From Deminuibacter soli (GTDB taxonomy: Bacteria > Bacteroidota > Bacteroidia > Chitinophagales > Chitinophagaceae), in assembly GCF_003412455.1 (NCBI RefSeq), contig NZ_QTJU01000014.1:36892-100891 (forward strand): a stretch of 64,000 nt of DNA, written 5' to 3'. The notes beneath the pieces are model-generated. The model saw only the letters and a list, made by a program, of their open reading frames with translations, did not search any database and was not told the DNA's origin. How positions within the stretch are numbered: position 1 is the stretch's first letter; the number at the start of each line of letters is the position of its first letter. Below are positions 8,054-16,857 of this stretch, one piece after another. The translations under genes were made by a program, and so were the position numbers.

Positions 8054-10162
8054 ATGCGGCTATTTTTCATTACCCTGCTCGTTTGCGTTTGCCAGTACGC
8101 TACAGCCCGGCAACAGCCTGCTACAAAGGCCGGCACCGATACCCTGATTGCGCAGGCCAGGCGCCAGCTGCTGCAGCACACCGGCGCGGCAATGAAGCAA
8201 TTACAACAGGCTGCTGCTATTGCGGAAGAGCTGGAATACACCTCGGCCCTGGCAGACGCCCGTTACCTGGAAAGCAAACTGCAAACAGAGATCGGCAATT
8301 TTCCGGAAGCAGAAACTGCCGCGCGGGAAGCCTTTGAATTAAACGAACAGCTGGGCCGTCACCGGGAAGTGCTGGATGCATTGAATTGTTTAGCCTTTGC
8401 ACTGTATGCACAGAGCCGGTTTACAGAAGGCGAAAAAGTATACCGTGCGCTGATATCCACGGCAGCCGCTAACCCTGCTGATATAGAAGGAGCCCGCATT
8501 GCAGCCACAGCCACCAGCATGCTGGGCTGTATGTTCCAGGAAATGGGCAACTACGGCAAAGCATTTGAATACTGCAACGAAGGCCTGCAGCGCAGCATAC
8601 GGGCTAAAGATTCTGTGGGCACAGTATACGCACTGGTGATATTTGGCGAGTTGTACAATACGATAGATGACATTGATGCGGCAATGGATTTTTTCAGGCA
8701 GGCAGAAGAACAAAGGCGCAAATACCATGTATCGCAAAAAGCACCGTACCTGTACATGGGCAATGTATACTTCAAACGTGGCATGTACGATTCGGCCGTT
8801 GCCTGTTACCAGGAACAGCTGCACCATATAGATACCATGCAGGTAGATTCGCTGCTGAAACTGCGGTATGCCATGTTTCCCAAAACAGATATGGCCCAGA
8901 TACTGCTTACGCAGGGGCAACATGCACAGGCCATGGAAATGCTGCTTACCGCTTACCAGTTTTTTAAGCACGGGCAAGACAATAACCAGGTGCTCAAAAC
9001 GCTGCAGCTGCTTGGCCAGGCCAGTCTCGATATTAACCGCCCCCAGGATGCATTGCAATACGGGCGCGAAAGCATAGACCTGGCCATGCGCACCGGTGCA
9101 GCACAATACCTGCGCGATGGCAATGCATTGTTATGGCACGCGTATCACAGCACCGGCAATACAGACAGTGCTTACGTGTACCTTACCCGTTACACGGCGC
9201 TCAACAACTCGATAGACGTGGAGCAATCGGCCCGCAAGCTGGCTTTTTACAAAGCCTCTATCAAGAACCAGGAAAACGAGGCCCGCATTTGCCAGCTGGA
9301 GCAACAGCGCGAAACCAACAACATGCGCATCAACATGCTGCTGGCAGGCATAGGCGCCTTACTGCTGCTGGGTTTTGTGGTATTGCGCAACAACATGCTC
9401 AAACGCAGGAACGAACACATACGCCGCGAACAGCTGGAGCAGGAATTGCAGTTGCAGAAAACAGAAAGTGAACGGCAGCAGGCAGCATTTGAAAAACATA
9501 CGGCAGAACTGAAGATGCGCGCCCTGCATGCACAAATGAATCCGCATTTTATTTTCAACAGTCTTAATTCCATCAACCGCTTTATCCTGAAAAATGAAAC
9601 GGAAACCGCGGCTGATTACCTCACCAAGTTTTCCAGGCTGATACGGCTGGTATTGCAGAACGGCGATAAAAACCAGATTACACTGGCAGAAGAACTGGAG
9701 ATGCTGGATATATATCTTAAACTGGAACAGGTACGCTTTGGCGACCGCTTCAGTTACCACATTGAATGCGAAGAAGCATTGAATGCAGATATGCTGTACA
9801 CACCGCCCATGCTGATACAGCCCTTTGTAGAAAACGCCATCTGGCATGGCCTGCTGCACAAGCCTACCAGGGGTTTGGTAACCATACACCTGTACAGCGA
9901 AGGAGATTACCTGTGCTGCCGTATTACCGATGATGGTATCGGCCGCGCAAAAGCAGCAGAGCTCAAAAGCAAATCTGCCAACAACCGCAAATCCTTTGGC
10001 ATGCGCATTACATCAGAACGGCTGGGCCTGCTGCAACAGCAGCGCAAGGAAAAAGTAACGCTGGAAGTAACTGATCTTGTTGATTCCTATGGTGAAGCCT
10101 GTGGCACTGAGATACTCATAAAGCTGCCTGTTGAACAACCATTCCCGATTTTACCTGATTAA
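8054..10162 (+). CDS. LytS-type sensor histidine kinase with TPR sensor region
   Basis: 702 residues from the ATG at 8054, which follows AAGGAAAG and begins a signal peptide (MRLFFITLLVCVCQYATA). The frame is open further up to a TTG at 8018. Order: signal, TPR-like helical repeats (about 25-400) predicted to face the periplasm, one membrane helix (about 425-446, MLLAGIGALLLLGFVVL), a coiled coil, then a His_kinase (LytS) domain with the phosphoacceptor His498 in MNPHFIFNSLN, and HATPase boxes (FVENAIWHG, TDDGIGR, FGMRITSERL). It is 15 bases upstream of a LytTR regulator, surely its partner. The ligand is unknown. Confidence 0.92.
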   Translation: MRLFFITLLVCVCQYATARQQPATKAGTDTLIAQARRQLLQHTGAAMKQLQQAAAIAEELEYTSALADARYLESKLQTEIGNFPEAETAAREAFELNEQLGRHREVLDALNCLAFALYAQSRFTEGEKVYRALISTAAANPADIEGARIAATATSMLGCMFQEMGNYGKAFEYCNEGLQRSIRAKDSVGTVYALVIFGELYNTIDDIDAAMDFFRQAEEQRRKYHVSQKAPYLYMGNVYFKRGMYDSAVACYQEQLHHIDTMQVDSLLKLRYAMFPKTDMAQILLTQGQHAQAMEMLLTAYQFFKHGQDNNQVLKTLQLLGQASLDINRPQDALQYGRESIDLAMRTGAAQYLRDGNALLWHAYHSTGNTDSAYVYLTRYTALNNSIDVEQSARKLAFYKASIKNQENEARICQLEQQRETNNMRINMLLAGIGALLLLGFVVLRNNMLKRRNEHIRREQLEQELQLQKTESERQQAAFEKHTAELKMRALHAQMNPHFIFNSLNSINRFILKNETETAADYLTKFSRLIRLVLQNGDKNQITLAEELEMLDIYLKLEQVRFGDRFSYHIECEEALNADMLYTPPMLIQPFVENAIWHGLLHKPTRGLVTIHLYSEGDYLCCRITDDGIGRAKAAELKSKSANNRKSFGMRITSERLGLLQQQRKEKVTLEVTDLVDSYGEACGTEILIKLPVEQPFPILPD

Positions 10163-10177
10163 TACAAATCCATTGTT

Positions 10178-10939
10178 ATGATGAAAGCCCTGATTGTAGA
10201 CGACGAACCCAATTCATGCGAGGTGCTGCAAACCCTGCTGGAGAAATACCACCCCGGTATTTATATATTACCCAGCTGCAACTCGGCCCACGAAGCACTG
10301 ATCGCCATCAGGCAGCAAACACCCGATGTGGTTTTTTTGGATGTGGAAATGCCGCACATGAATGGCTTTGAGCTGCTGGAACAGTTGCAGGACGTATCGT
10401 TCAACCTCATCTTCACCACCAGTTACGACAAGTATGCCATTAAAGCCATCCGCTTCAGCGCCATGGATTACCTGCTGAAACCGATAGACCGTGAAGAGTT
10501 ACAGCAGGCCATACAAAAACTGCAACGCACACCTGCAGGCAACAACCTGAACGAACAACTGGGCCTGCTGCTGCAAAAAATGCAGCAACCCGCTGCCAGC
10601 ATGCGTAAAATAGCCATGCCTACTTTTGAAGGGCTGCAGCTTATTGATATTGCCCACATCATTTACTGTGCCTCTGCCAGCAACTATACCACGCTGTACC
10701 TGAAACAGCAGCAAAAGCTCACCGTATCGCGCACGCTCAAGGAAATAGAAGAAATGCTGGATGAATACAGCTTCACACGTGTACACAACAGCTACCTTGT
10801 TAACCTCGACGAAATCACCAAATACATCCGCGGCGAAGGCGGCTACCTTGTTATGACCGATAACAGCCACGTCGACGTATCCAAAAGCCGCAAAGACGCC
10901 CTGCTGCGCAAACTGCAACCCGGAAGAACCGCTGGTTAA
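10178..10939 (+). CDS. LytTR-family response regulator
   Basis: 253 residues. The receiver domain (1-120) has the acidic pair in IVDDEPNS and the phosphoacceptor Asp55 in VVFLDVEMPH; the conserved Lys is in LLKPIDREEL. The C-terminal part (about 145-250) is a LytTR DNA-binding domain (FTRVHNSYLVNLDEI, the Phe-x-Arg-x-His-x-Ser-Tyr-Leu signature). It is cotranscribed with the sensor kinase just upstream. The target genes are not known; the exported PepSY-like gene 260 bases downstream is a natural candidate to test. Confidence 0.95.
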   Translation: MMKALIVDDEPNSCEVLQTLLEKYHPGIYILPSCNSAHEALIAIRQQTPDVVFLDVEMPHMNGFELLEQLQDVSFNLIFTTSYDKYAIKAIRFSAMDYLLKPIDREELQQAIQKLQRTPAGNNLNEQLGLLLQKMQQPAASMRKIAMPTFEGLQLIDIAHIIYCASASNYTTLYLKQQQKLTVSRTLKEIEEMLDEYSFTRVHNSYLVNLDEITKYIRGEGGYLVMTDNSHVDVSKSRKDALLRKLQPGRTAG

Positions 10940-11085
10940 TGGTTCAATGGTGTCATTGTTCAATGGCTCCTTGGTGAATATTCCGCTCAAATCCTCCGTG
11001 CGCTCCGTGTGTATTCCTCTGTGCACTTTGCGGTAAAAATCTCCGCTTCGGTCATCTCGACTGTCCATTCTCGGCTCTCGATGTT
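10937..11085. repeat. Cluster of families D, B and E
   Basis: The gap after the LytTR regulator opens with TGGTTCAATGGTGTCATTGTTCAATGG (family D). A divergent family B element follows (about 10991-11040, ending in TTTGCGGTAAAAATCTCCGC), and then CTCGACTGTCCATTCTCGGCTCTCGATG (family E, 11057-11084) and CCACTCACGATT. Family D begins at the stop codon of the regulator. Confidence 0.6.
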
Positions 11086-11149
11086 TTCCCACTCACGATT
11101 GTCTCCCATCCACTCACCCAAACACCCCAACCACACAACCGCGCTGGAC

Positions 11150-11175
11150 TTGCCCTGCATAGCACAGTAGCTTTA
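11150..11175 (+). promoter_or_regulatory. Possible Bacteroidota promoter for the PepSY-like gene
   Basis: TTG (11150-11152), 15 bases, then TAGCTTTA (11168-11175), one base off the TAnnTTTG consensus. The start codon is 25 bases further on. The spacer is shorter than the common 17-23. Confidence 0.3.
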
Positions 11176-11199
11176 TGGCATACAATAAAATCAACAGCC

Positions 11200-11694
11200 A
11201 TGAAACAGAACCTCATCATCCTGCTGCTTGCATTATTGCTGGCAGGTGCAGAAAAAGCAAGCGCACAAACCGCCACCATCGTAAGTTCTGTATTACCTGC
11301 AGAAGTACGTAAAACCGTAAACATAAAAGCCGTGCGTGATTTCAGAAAACAATCCGGCTCACCTGCAGATGAAAACTGGAGCATTACATCAGACGGCGGA
11401 TGGGTAGCCAGCTTTGAAGCAAACAATGTAAAACACATGCAGTTTTATACCGCAGGCGGCGTATGGCAATGCCATGAACTGGTATATACCGAAGAACACC
11501 TGCCCTATAATGTAGCAGAAGATATTCGCAGAAACTTCGACGAATATAAAATCAACAACATAGCCGAGCTGGAACTGCCCACCGATCATGTGTACTTCAT
11601 CAATATCCACAACAAAGACAACACCCGGTTTAAAACCATACAGTGGCACAATGGCGACTGGCAGGTAACCAAAGCATTCGAAAATCAGCGCTAA
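11200..11694 (+). CDS. Exported PepSY-like protein
   Basis: 164 residues with a clear signal peptide (MKQNLIILLLALLLAGAEKASA|QT). The mature part alternates short beta strands and helices around charged W/Y/F positions (VRDFRKQ, WVASFEANN, WQCHELVY, YFINIHN). This resembles the PepSY-like (DUF2874) exported proteins that are common in Bacteroidota, often near two-component genes. There is no catalytic motif. The assignment rests on size, signal and strand pattern and is moderate. Its role may be a periplasmic sensor or inhibitor linked to the upstream LytS/LytR pair. Confidence 0.65.
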   Translation: MKQNLIILLLALLLAGAEKASAQTATIVSSVLPAEVRKTVNIKAVRDFRKQSGSPADENWSITSDGGWVASFEANNVKHMQFYTAGGVWQCHELVYTEEHLPYNVAEDIRRNFDEYKINNIAELELPTDHVYFINIHNKDNTRFKTIQWHNGDWQVTKAFENQR

Positions 11695-11713
11695 CCATCT
11701 CACCGCTTCTTCC

Positions 11714-11721
11714 TACTTTTG
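11714..11721 (+). promoter_or_regulatory. Possible -7 element (TACTTTTG) for the oxidoreductase gene
   Basis: TACTTTTG fits TAnnTTTG and sits 62 bases before the ATG at 11784. No TTG is found at the expected distance upstream. Confidence 0.25.
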
Positions 11722-11783
11722 TTTGCATTCACAAAGCGGGCTGGCATAAAGTATGCGGTAAGCCTGGTTGAAAAAACAAACAG

Positions 11784-12845
11784 ATGGAAACAGTTATCAA
11801 AGTAGGATTAATTGGTTACGGCGTAGCGGCCAAAGTTATGCATGCCCCCTTTCTGGCCACCCTCCCGCAGTTTAAAGTAACAACCGTACTCGAACGCAGC
11901 AGGGAAGAATCGAAACAGCTGTTTCCCGATGCGAAGATTGTGCGCGACATTGATGCCATGCTGCAGGAAGACATAGACATGGTGGTAATTACCACACCCA
12001 ACGATACCCATGTACCCTATACCGCAGCAGCACTGGGCGCCGGGAAACATGTAGTGGTAGAAAAACCATTCACCATTACCAGCGATGATGCACTCGGGTT
12101 AATAGCCACCGCACGCAACAGCGGCAAAGTGTTAAGTGTGTACCAGAACAGGCGCTATGTATCGGATTATTTAACCATCAGGGAAATAACAGACCAGCAG
12201 CTGCTGGGCGAAATACATACTTACGAGGCGCATTACGACCGTTACCGTCCCGAAGCCAAACCCAATGCATGGCGCGAAGAAAACATACCCGGCAGCGGTG
12301 TATTTTTCGATCTGAGCCCGCATATTGTTGACCAGGCCCTTTGTTTGTTTGGTTTACCCAAAGCGCTGTATGCCGATATCCGTTGCCAGCGCCCGCATGC
12401 ACGGGTAGATGATTTTTTTGAACTGCACCTGGATTATGGTTTTAACAAAGTAATACTTAAAGGTGGGATGCTTGTTCGTGAACCAGGCCCGCGCTACATG
12501 ATACACGGCCGCGAAGGTTCTTTTATTAAATATGGGGAAGACCCGCAGGAAGCATTACTGAAGCAGGGCGCCATGCCTGTGGGGGACAACTGGGGCCAGG
12601 AACCGGAAGAACATTTTGGCTTGCTGCACACGGCAGTGAACGGTGAAGTGATTAAAAAGAAATATCCCTCAAAGAAAGGCCATTACGGAAACTACTATGT
12701 GGATTTATACAATACCATTGTGAACGGCGCACCATTACAGGTAAAACCCGAGCAATCGTACAACAATATCCGCATTATTGAGCTGGCGTTTGAAAGCAAC
12801 CGCCTGAAGCAGCCTGTACCCTGCACAGGCCTGTTTGACATGTAG
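11784..12845 (+). CDS. Gfo/Idh/MocA-family oxidoreductase
   Basis: 353 residues, a normal length. The N-terminal Rossmann fold binds NAD(P): GLIGYGVAAKVMH at residues 8-20. The family signature EKP is at 93-95 (VVVEKPFTIT). The C-terminal beta-sheet domain carries the usual tail (GHYGNYYVDLYNTIVNG), close to the YvaA/YdgJ branch that includes scyllo-inositol dehydrogenases. It probably oxidises or reduces a sugar or cyclitol in the cytosol. The substrate cannot be fixed. It stands alone between the PepSY-like gene and the minus-strand signalling operon, with which it converges. Confidence 0.92.
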   Translation: METVIKVGLIGYGVAAKVMHAPFLATLPQFKVTTVLERSREESKQLFPDAKIVRDIDAMLQEDIDMVVITTPNDTHVPYTAAALGAGKHVVVEKPFTITSDDALGLIATARNSGKVLSVYQNRRYVSDYLTIREITDQQLLGEIHTYEAHYDRYRPEAKPNAWREENIPGSGVFFDLSPHIVDQALCLFGLPKALYADIRCQRPHARVDDFFELHLDYGFNKVILKGGMLVREPGPRYMIHGREGSFIKYGEDPQEALLKQGAMPVGDNWGQEPEEHFGLLHTAVNGEVIKKKYPSKKGHYGNYYVDLYNTIVNGAPLQVKPEQSYNNIRIIELAFESNRLKQPVPCTGLFDM

Positions 12846-12871
12846 TGTACAAGCCCTGCCGCATAACGGCA

Positions 12872-13984
12872 TCAGCGTGCATACACCACCGGCGACTTAT
12901 TGGGTAAAGTAAGCGTAAACGTGGTGCCCACACCAAATACAGAGTGTACGCTGATGTCGCCGCCAATATGCTGCAGGGCTTCTTTTACAATAAACAACCC
13001 GATGCCCACACCTGAAATGGAGGTGTTGCTGCTGCTGCGGAAAAACATCTTGAATATACTGTTCAGGTGCTGGTCAAGAATACCAATGCCATTGTCTTCA
13101 ATACTTACCTTGGCCATTTCGGCGGTGGTATGCACACTCACTTTTACCCTTGGCTGCACTTCCGTGGTTTTCTGGTATTTTACGGCGTTGGAGATAAGGT
13201 TATTCATAATAATCGACAACCGGAATGCATCGTTGTAAAACTCATCCTCCTGCGAAACAGACAGCTCGAATTGTATGGCCGGGTTTTGCATGCGGCACAT
13301 CTCGATGCTCTCGTTCAGCAAAGAAGTAAAATCAATAGGCACAATCTCATCATCAGCCCGCAGGCCTTTATAGTATTCAATAATTTTCTGGATAAATAAA
13401 TCCATCCGGTCTGCACAGGTACCAATCATCCCCATGTAATTATTGGGGTCTTTTACAGAATCTTCCATTTTTGCGAGGCTTAATATCCCCATAATGGAAG
13501 CCAGCGGCGAACGCAGGTCGTGTGAAATGCTGTACACAAAGCGGTTCAGTTCGCTGTTCTTTTTCTCCAGCTCATCAATTTTCTGGTGCAGCTGTCCGCG
13601 GGTGATGTACATATCATAGCCGTTCTGGATGGCGTTCTGCAGTTCCACCTCATCCCAGGGCTTTTTTATGTAACGGTATATTTCACCCTTGTTAATCGCG
13701 TCTACAATGGCTTCTACATCAGTATAACCGGTAAGCAGTATGCGAATGGGTTCTGGATGCGATTTGCGTACGATATTGAAGAATTCCACACCGGTGGAAT
13801 AAGGCATGCGCTGGTCGGCAATAACCACATGCACTTCGGGGTGCTCGTTCAGTACCCCCATGCCTTCGGCAGCCGAAGACGCCGTTAAAATATGGTATTT
13901 TCTGCGAAAGGTAGCCTGGAAGGATTGCAGGTTATTGGGCTCGTCATCAATGTATAGAACCGTTATTTTTTCAGTGACATTCAT
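12872..13984 (-). CDS. Receiver-histidine kinase hybrid
   Basis: 370 residues. The receiver comes first (residues 7-125; acidic pair in YIDDEPNN, Asp57 in IADQRMP, Lys in IKKPWDE). A short coiled coil (130-148) leads to a HisKA domain (His155 in SISHDLRSP) and an HATPase domain (NNLISNAVKY, DNGIGI, GVGIGLFIVKE). There is no membrane segment, so it is cytosolic and is probably phosphorylated by the 7TM sensor kinase encoded 9 bases upstream. Its receiver is close to the lone receiver protein at 19316, which suggests duplication. It is the last gene of the operon. Confidence 0.92.
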   Translation of the reverse strand: MNVTEKITVLYIDDEPNNLQSFQATFRRKYHILTASSAAEGMGVLNEHPEVHVVIADQRMPYSTGVEFFNIVRKSHPEPIRILLTGYTDVEAIVDAINKGEIYRYIKKPWDEVELQNAIQNGYDMYITRGQLHQKIDELEKKNSELNRFVYSISHDLRSPLASIMGILSLAKMEDSVKDPNNYMGMIGTCADRMDLFIQKIIEYYKGLRADDEIVPIDFTSLLNESIEMCRMQNPAIQFELSVSQEDEFYNDAFRLSIIMNNLISNAVKYQKTTEVQPRVKVSVHTTAEMAKVSIEDNGIGILDQHLNSIFKMFFRSSSNTSISGVGIGLFIVKEALQHIGGDISVHSVFGVGTTFTLTLPNKSPVVYAR

Positions 13985-13993
13985 GGGCTTGCT

Positions 13994-16162
13994 TTAGATG
14001 ATAGATTGCAGATATGGCAGTGTAATAATAAATTCCGCACCTTTTCCCGGTTCAGATACGATATTGATTTTACCATGATGCGATCCGATGATTTTGAAAA
14101 CAATAGCCATGCCTAAACCTGTTCCCTCCCCTACTTCCTTGGTAGTGAAAAATGGCTCAAATATTTTCTGTTTCACCTCTTCCGTCATCCCGATACCCGA
14201 ATCCTTGATAGAAATTTCAATGCAGTTGTCTGCAATATCTCTTGTTAAGATACTAATAAACTCATTTTCCATGCTATCTTTTTTTGCATTGATAGCCTGA
14301 ACCGAGTTATTGAGTATGTTCATGAACACCTGGTTAAGTTTACCGGGATAACATTCAATATTGCCTTCTGCCTCAAATTTTTTAATGATGCTTACCTGGT
14401 GCGGTATATTGTTGCGCAGCAATACCAGGGTGCTTTCAATACCATCGTGCACATTCACCAGTTTCAACTCACTTTCATCGAGCCTGCTGAAGGTGCGCAG
14501 TCCGCGTACAATTTCTGCTGTACGTTCTGCACCGTCTTCAATGCCTTTAATGAGGTTGGTAATTTCTGCACTCACCAGCCCCATATCAATCTCTGTTTTC
14601 AGTGCGTCGATCTTTTTCAGGGCTGCAGGTATGTCGTTGATGTCTTTACTGTGCAGGGCATCGTATTCGCCAATTACTTCAAACAGGTCACGTATGTCCA
14701 GCCGCAGGGGCTTGATATTCGATTTTACAAAGTTGATGGGGTTATTGATCTCATGCGCAATACCGGCCGTTAACTGGCCCAGTGAGGCCATTTTCTCTGC
14801 TTCCACCAGCTGCATCTGCGCTTCCTTCAAATCCTGTAACGTTTCACTGAGCTGGGCATTGGCCTGCTGTAACGCTTCGGTACGTTCGGTTACCTTACGT
14901 TCGAGCACCACGTTCTGTTCCCTTACCAGTTGTTCGTTGAGCTGTGATATGCGCAGCGACATGGCCTGCGATTCTTCTTTTTCCTTTTTATAGGTATTGA
15001 TTTTATCTGCCAGCGCAAACGACAGCAAAGAAACTTCCAGCCCCGAACCAATCAGTATCGAATTGCTGGTAAAATCGTTAAACGGCAGTATGCCCGCATC
15101 TTTCAGGATATAAATTATCACGCCTGCAAGGAAAAAGAACCAGGAGATATTGAAATATACCGCCTCGCGCACGCCCTTGCGCATGATCCATATGCCGCAC
15201 GACATAATAGACAGCGCTACCACCGTTGCGTTCTGCTGCAAAATTTGCTGCGACAGCATATAATTGCCCGAGAGATTGATAACAATACCTGCCACATACA
15301 CTGCCATCAGCAGCAGGAAGAAATAGAACACCCGCTTGCTGAACCGTTTCACATGCAGAAACTGTAACACAAACAACAGCGATCCTATGCCAGACAGGGC
15401 GATGGATACATTGTGCGCCTGGCTGATAAGCCAGGGACTATCGGGCCAGAAAAACCGGGTGGAAAAACCTTTCAGCGAAGCCTGCGTAATGCCGATGGTT
15501 AAAATATACAGCACATAATACAGGTAGTTGCTGTCTTTTACAGAAAGATAGATAAACAGGTTGTACAAAAACATGATCAGGATAATACCGAGGTATATCC
15601 CGAAAATATAGAGATCGGCACTGATGCTGTCGTGGATTTTTGATTCGGTGTTCAGCTGGAAAGGCAGGTCAAGTACATCATCGCTTTTAATGCGCAGCAG
15701 GTAGGTAACACTATTGCCCTGCGGCACGTACATATCAAATACCGGGTACTGTGTTCTGAATATTTTCAGGCTAACCGGTATGGTAGATCCGCCTGCGCCG
15801 GTTTGCCGGTAATGGCCGGTACTGTCTTTTACATACAGCGTAGCTTCTGTAATGGTGCCATTGCGTATGCCGAAAAGAAATTCTTTCTGTGGAGAGGGGT
15901 TGGTGACATCTATTTTAATCCAGTAAGCCGAGTTAGACAGGCCATAGTTCACCGCATTGCTCTGCAAAGGTGTAAAGGCGGCATTTTTTACCGCATCTGC
16001 ATCAAGCTGCGCAGTTTTGTCTTCCAGCACCGACAACCGGCAGGTAAGTCCTGCTTCGTTTGTAATAACAGGGGCCTGTGCCTTTACAATACTATTGCCC
16101 CCAAGCACCAGGGCAACAAACAGGTAAATGAGCCGGAGAGTTATTTGTTTTCTGTTTCGCAA
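13994..16162 (-). CDS. 7TM-DISM sensor histidine kinase, TTG start
   Basis: 722 residues. A signal peptide ([20 protein letters not shown]) is followed by an extracellular 7TMR-DISM beta domain (about 30-180), seven membrane helices (about 185-385), a long coiled coil (390-460), a HisKA-like segment with His470 in GIAHEINNP, and HATPase boxes ([15 protein letters not shown]). The frame has no ATG near the signal peptide and is closed by a stop 16 bases before the TTG at 16162, so TTG is the start. It overlaps the preceding acyltransferase gene by 22 bases, which suggests translational coupling. 7TMR-DISM domains often bind carbohydrates or small molecules. Confidence 0.88.
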   Translation of the reverse strand: MRNRKQITLRLIYLFVALVLGGNSIVKAQAPVITNEAGLTCRLSVLEDKTAQLDADAVKNAAFTPLQSNAVNYGLSNSAYWIKIDVTNPSPQKEFLFGIRNGTITEATLYVKDSTGHYRQTGAGGSTIPVSLKIFRTQYPVFDMYVPQGNSVTYLLRIKSDDVLDLPFQLNTESKIHDSISADLYIFGIYLGIILIMFLYNLFIYLSVKDSNYLYYVLYILTIGITQASLKGFSTRFFWPDSPWLISQAHNVSIALSGIGSLLFVLQFLHVKRFSKRVFYFFLLLMAVYVAGIVINLSGNYMLSQQILQQNATVVALSIMSCGIWIMRKGVREAVYFNISWFFFLAGVIIYILKDAGILPFNDFTSNSILIGSGLEVSLLSFALADKINTYKKEKEESQAMSLRISQLNEQLVREQNVVLERKVTERTEALQQANAQLSETLQDLKEAQMQLVEAEKMASLGQLTAGIAHEINNPINFVKSNIKPLRLDIRDLFEVIGEYDALHSKDINDIPAALKKIDALKTEIDMGLVSAEITNLIKGIEDGAERTAEIVRGLRTFSRLDESELKLVNVHDGIESTLVLLRNNIPHQVSIIKKFEAEGNIECYPGKLNQVFMNILNNSVQAINAKKDSMENEFISILTRDIADNCIEISIKDSGIGMTEEVKQKIFEPFFTTKEVGEGTGLGMAIVFKIIGSHHGKINIVSEPGKGAEFIITLPYLQSII

Positions 16163-16845
16163 GCGTTCTCTAAAAGTTTATATTCAATAATAGCCGTGCC
16201 CTTGGGCCCTGTCTCCATACGTACAATACTGGGATTTTTCCTGATCTCAAAAATATGGCTGCGGTCTTCATCGCTGGCATTGTTCATGTCGGCAATATTA
16301 TCAATAAACATCGCGGTAGCCACCAGGTCTAACTTGGGATAGTTGAAAAAGCCATCCTTTCCCAGGCTTCGTTCAATAACAAAACCTGCATTAAGACACA
16401 TATTCACGGTAACGGGTGCAGCAAGGGCAAACAACGTTTGTACACCCAGCAAACCGGCCTGGGCTATGGCTGCACGCAGCAGGGAAAAGCTCAGTCCTAT
16501 ACCGGCCACTTCCCTTGCATTCCATAAACCGCATGCCTCTGCCGTGCGTGACGATTTGTACTTGCTCACCACCTCGTAAATACGCTTGTCAACATTGCCC
16601 ACCGCATCTTCAATGGGCAGGTGGGTATCATCGGCTATCTGCACGCGCACGCCGCCAACTGCATTACCATCGGCATCTTCAGCCAATATAACATAGGTAT
16701 TGGCATGTTCCATCCAGTAGGCATTATTGGAAGTGATCATGGTAATACCATAAGCCTCTAATACTTTACGATGCCCTAAAATAAACCTGCGGCATGATTC
16801 AGGATCGTTCACCGCAGGAAAAGCCCTGAATTTTACCGAAATCAT
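16141..16845 (-). CDS. Acyltransferase-like protein (GNAT / N-acyl amino acid synthase fold)
   Basis: 234 residues, no signal peptide. The middle has a GNAT-like beta strand and turn (YVILAEDADGNAVGGVRVQ, residues about 51-69) and a later helix-strand pair (LLRAAIAQAGLLGVQTLFALAAP, then NMCLNAGF). That layout resembles FeeM-type N-acyl amino acid synthases and LuxI-like enzymes, which use acyl-ACP or acyl-CoA. The acyl donor and acceptor are unknown. It starts 12 bases after the ThiF-nitroreductase gene and its end overlaps the sensor kinase, so the three should act together. The fold assignment is by pattern only. Confidence 0.6.
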   Translation of the reverse strand: MISVKFRAFPAVNDPESCRRFILGHRKVLEAYGITMITSNNAYWMEHANTYVILAEDADGNAVGGVRVQIADDTHLPIEDAVGNVDKRIYEVVSKYKSSRTAEACGLWNAREVAGIGLSFSLLRAAIAQAGLLGVQTLFALAAPVTVNMCLNAGFVIERSLGKDGFFNYPKLDLVATAMFIDNIADMNNASDEDRSHIFEIRKNPSIVRMETGPKGTAIIEYKLLENACETENK

Positions 16846-16857
16846 TGATTGTCTCTT

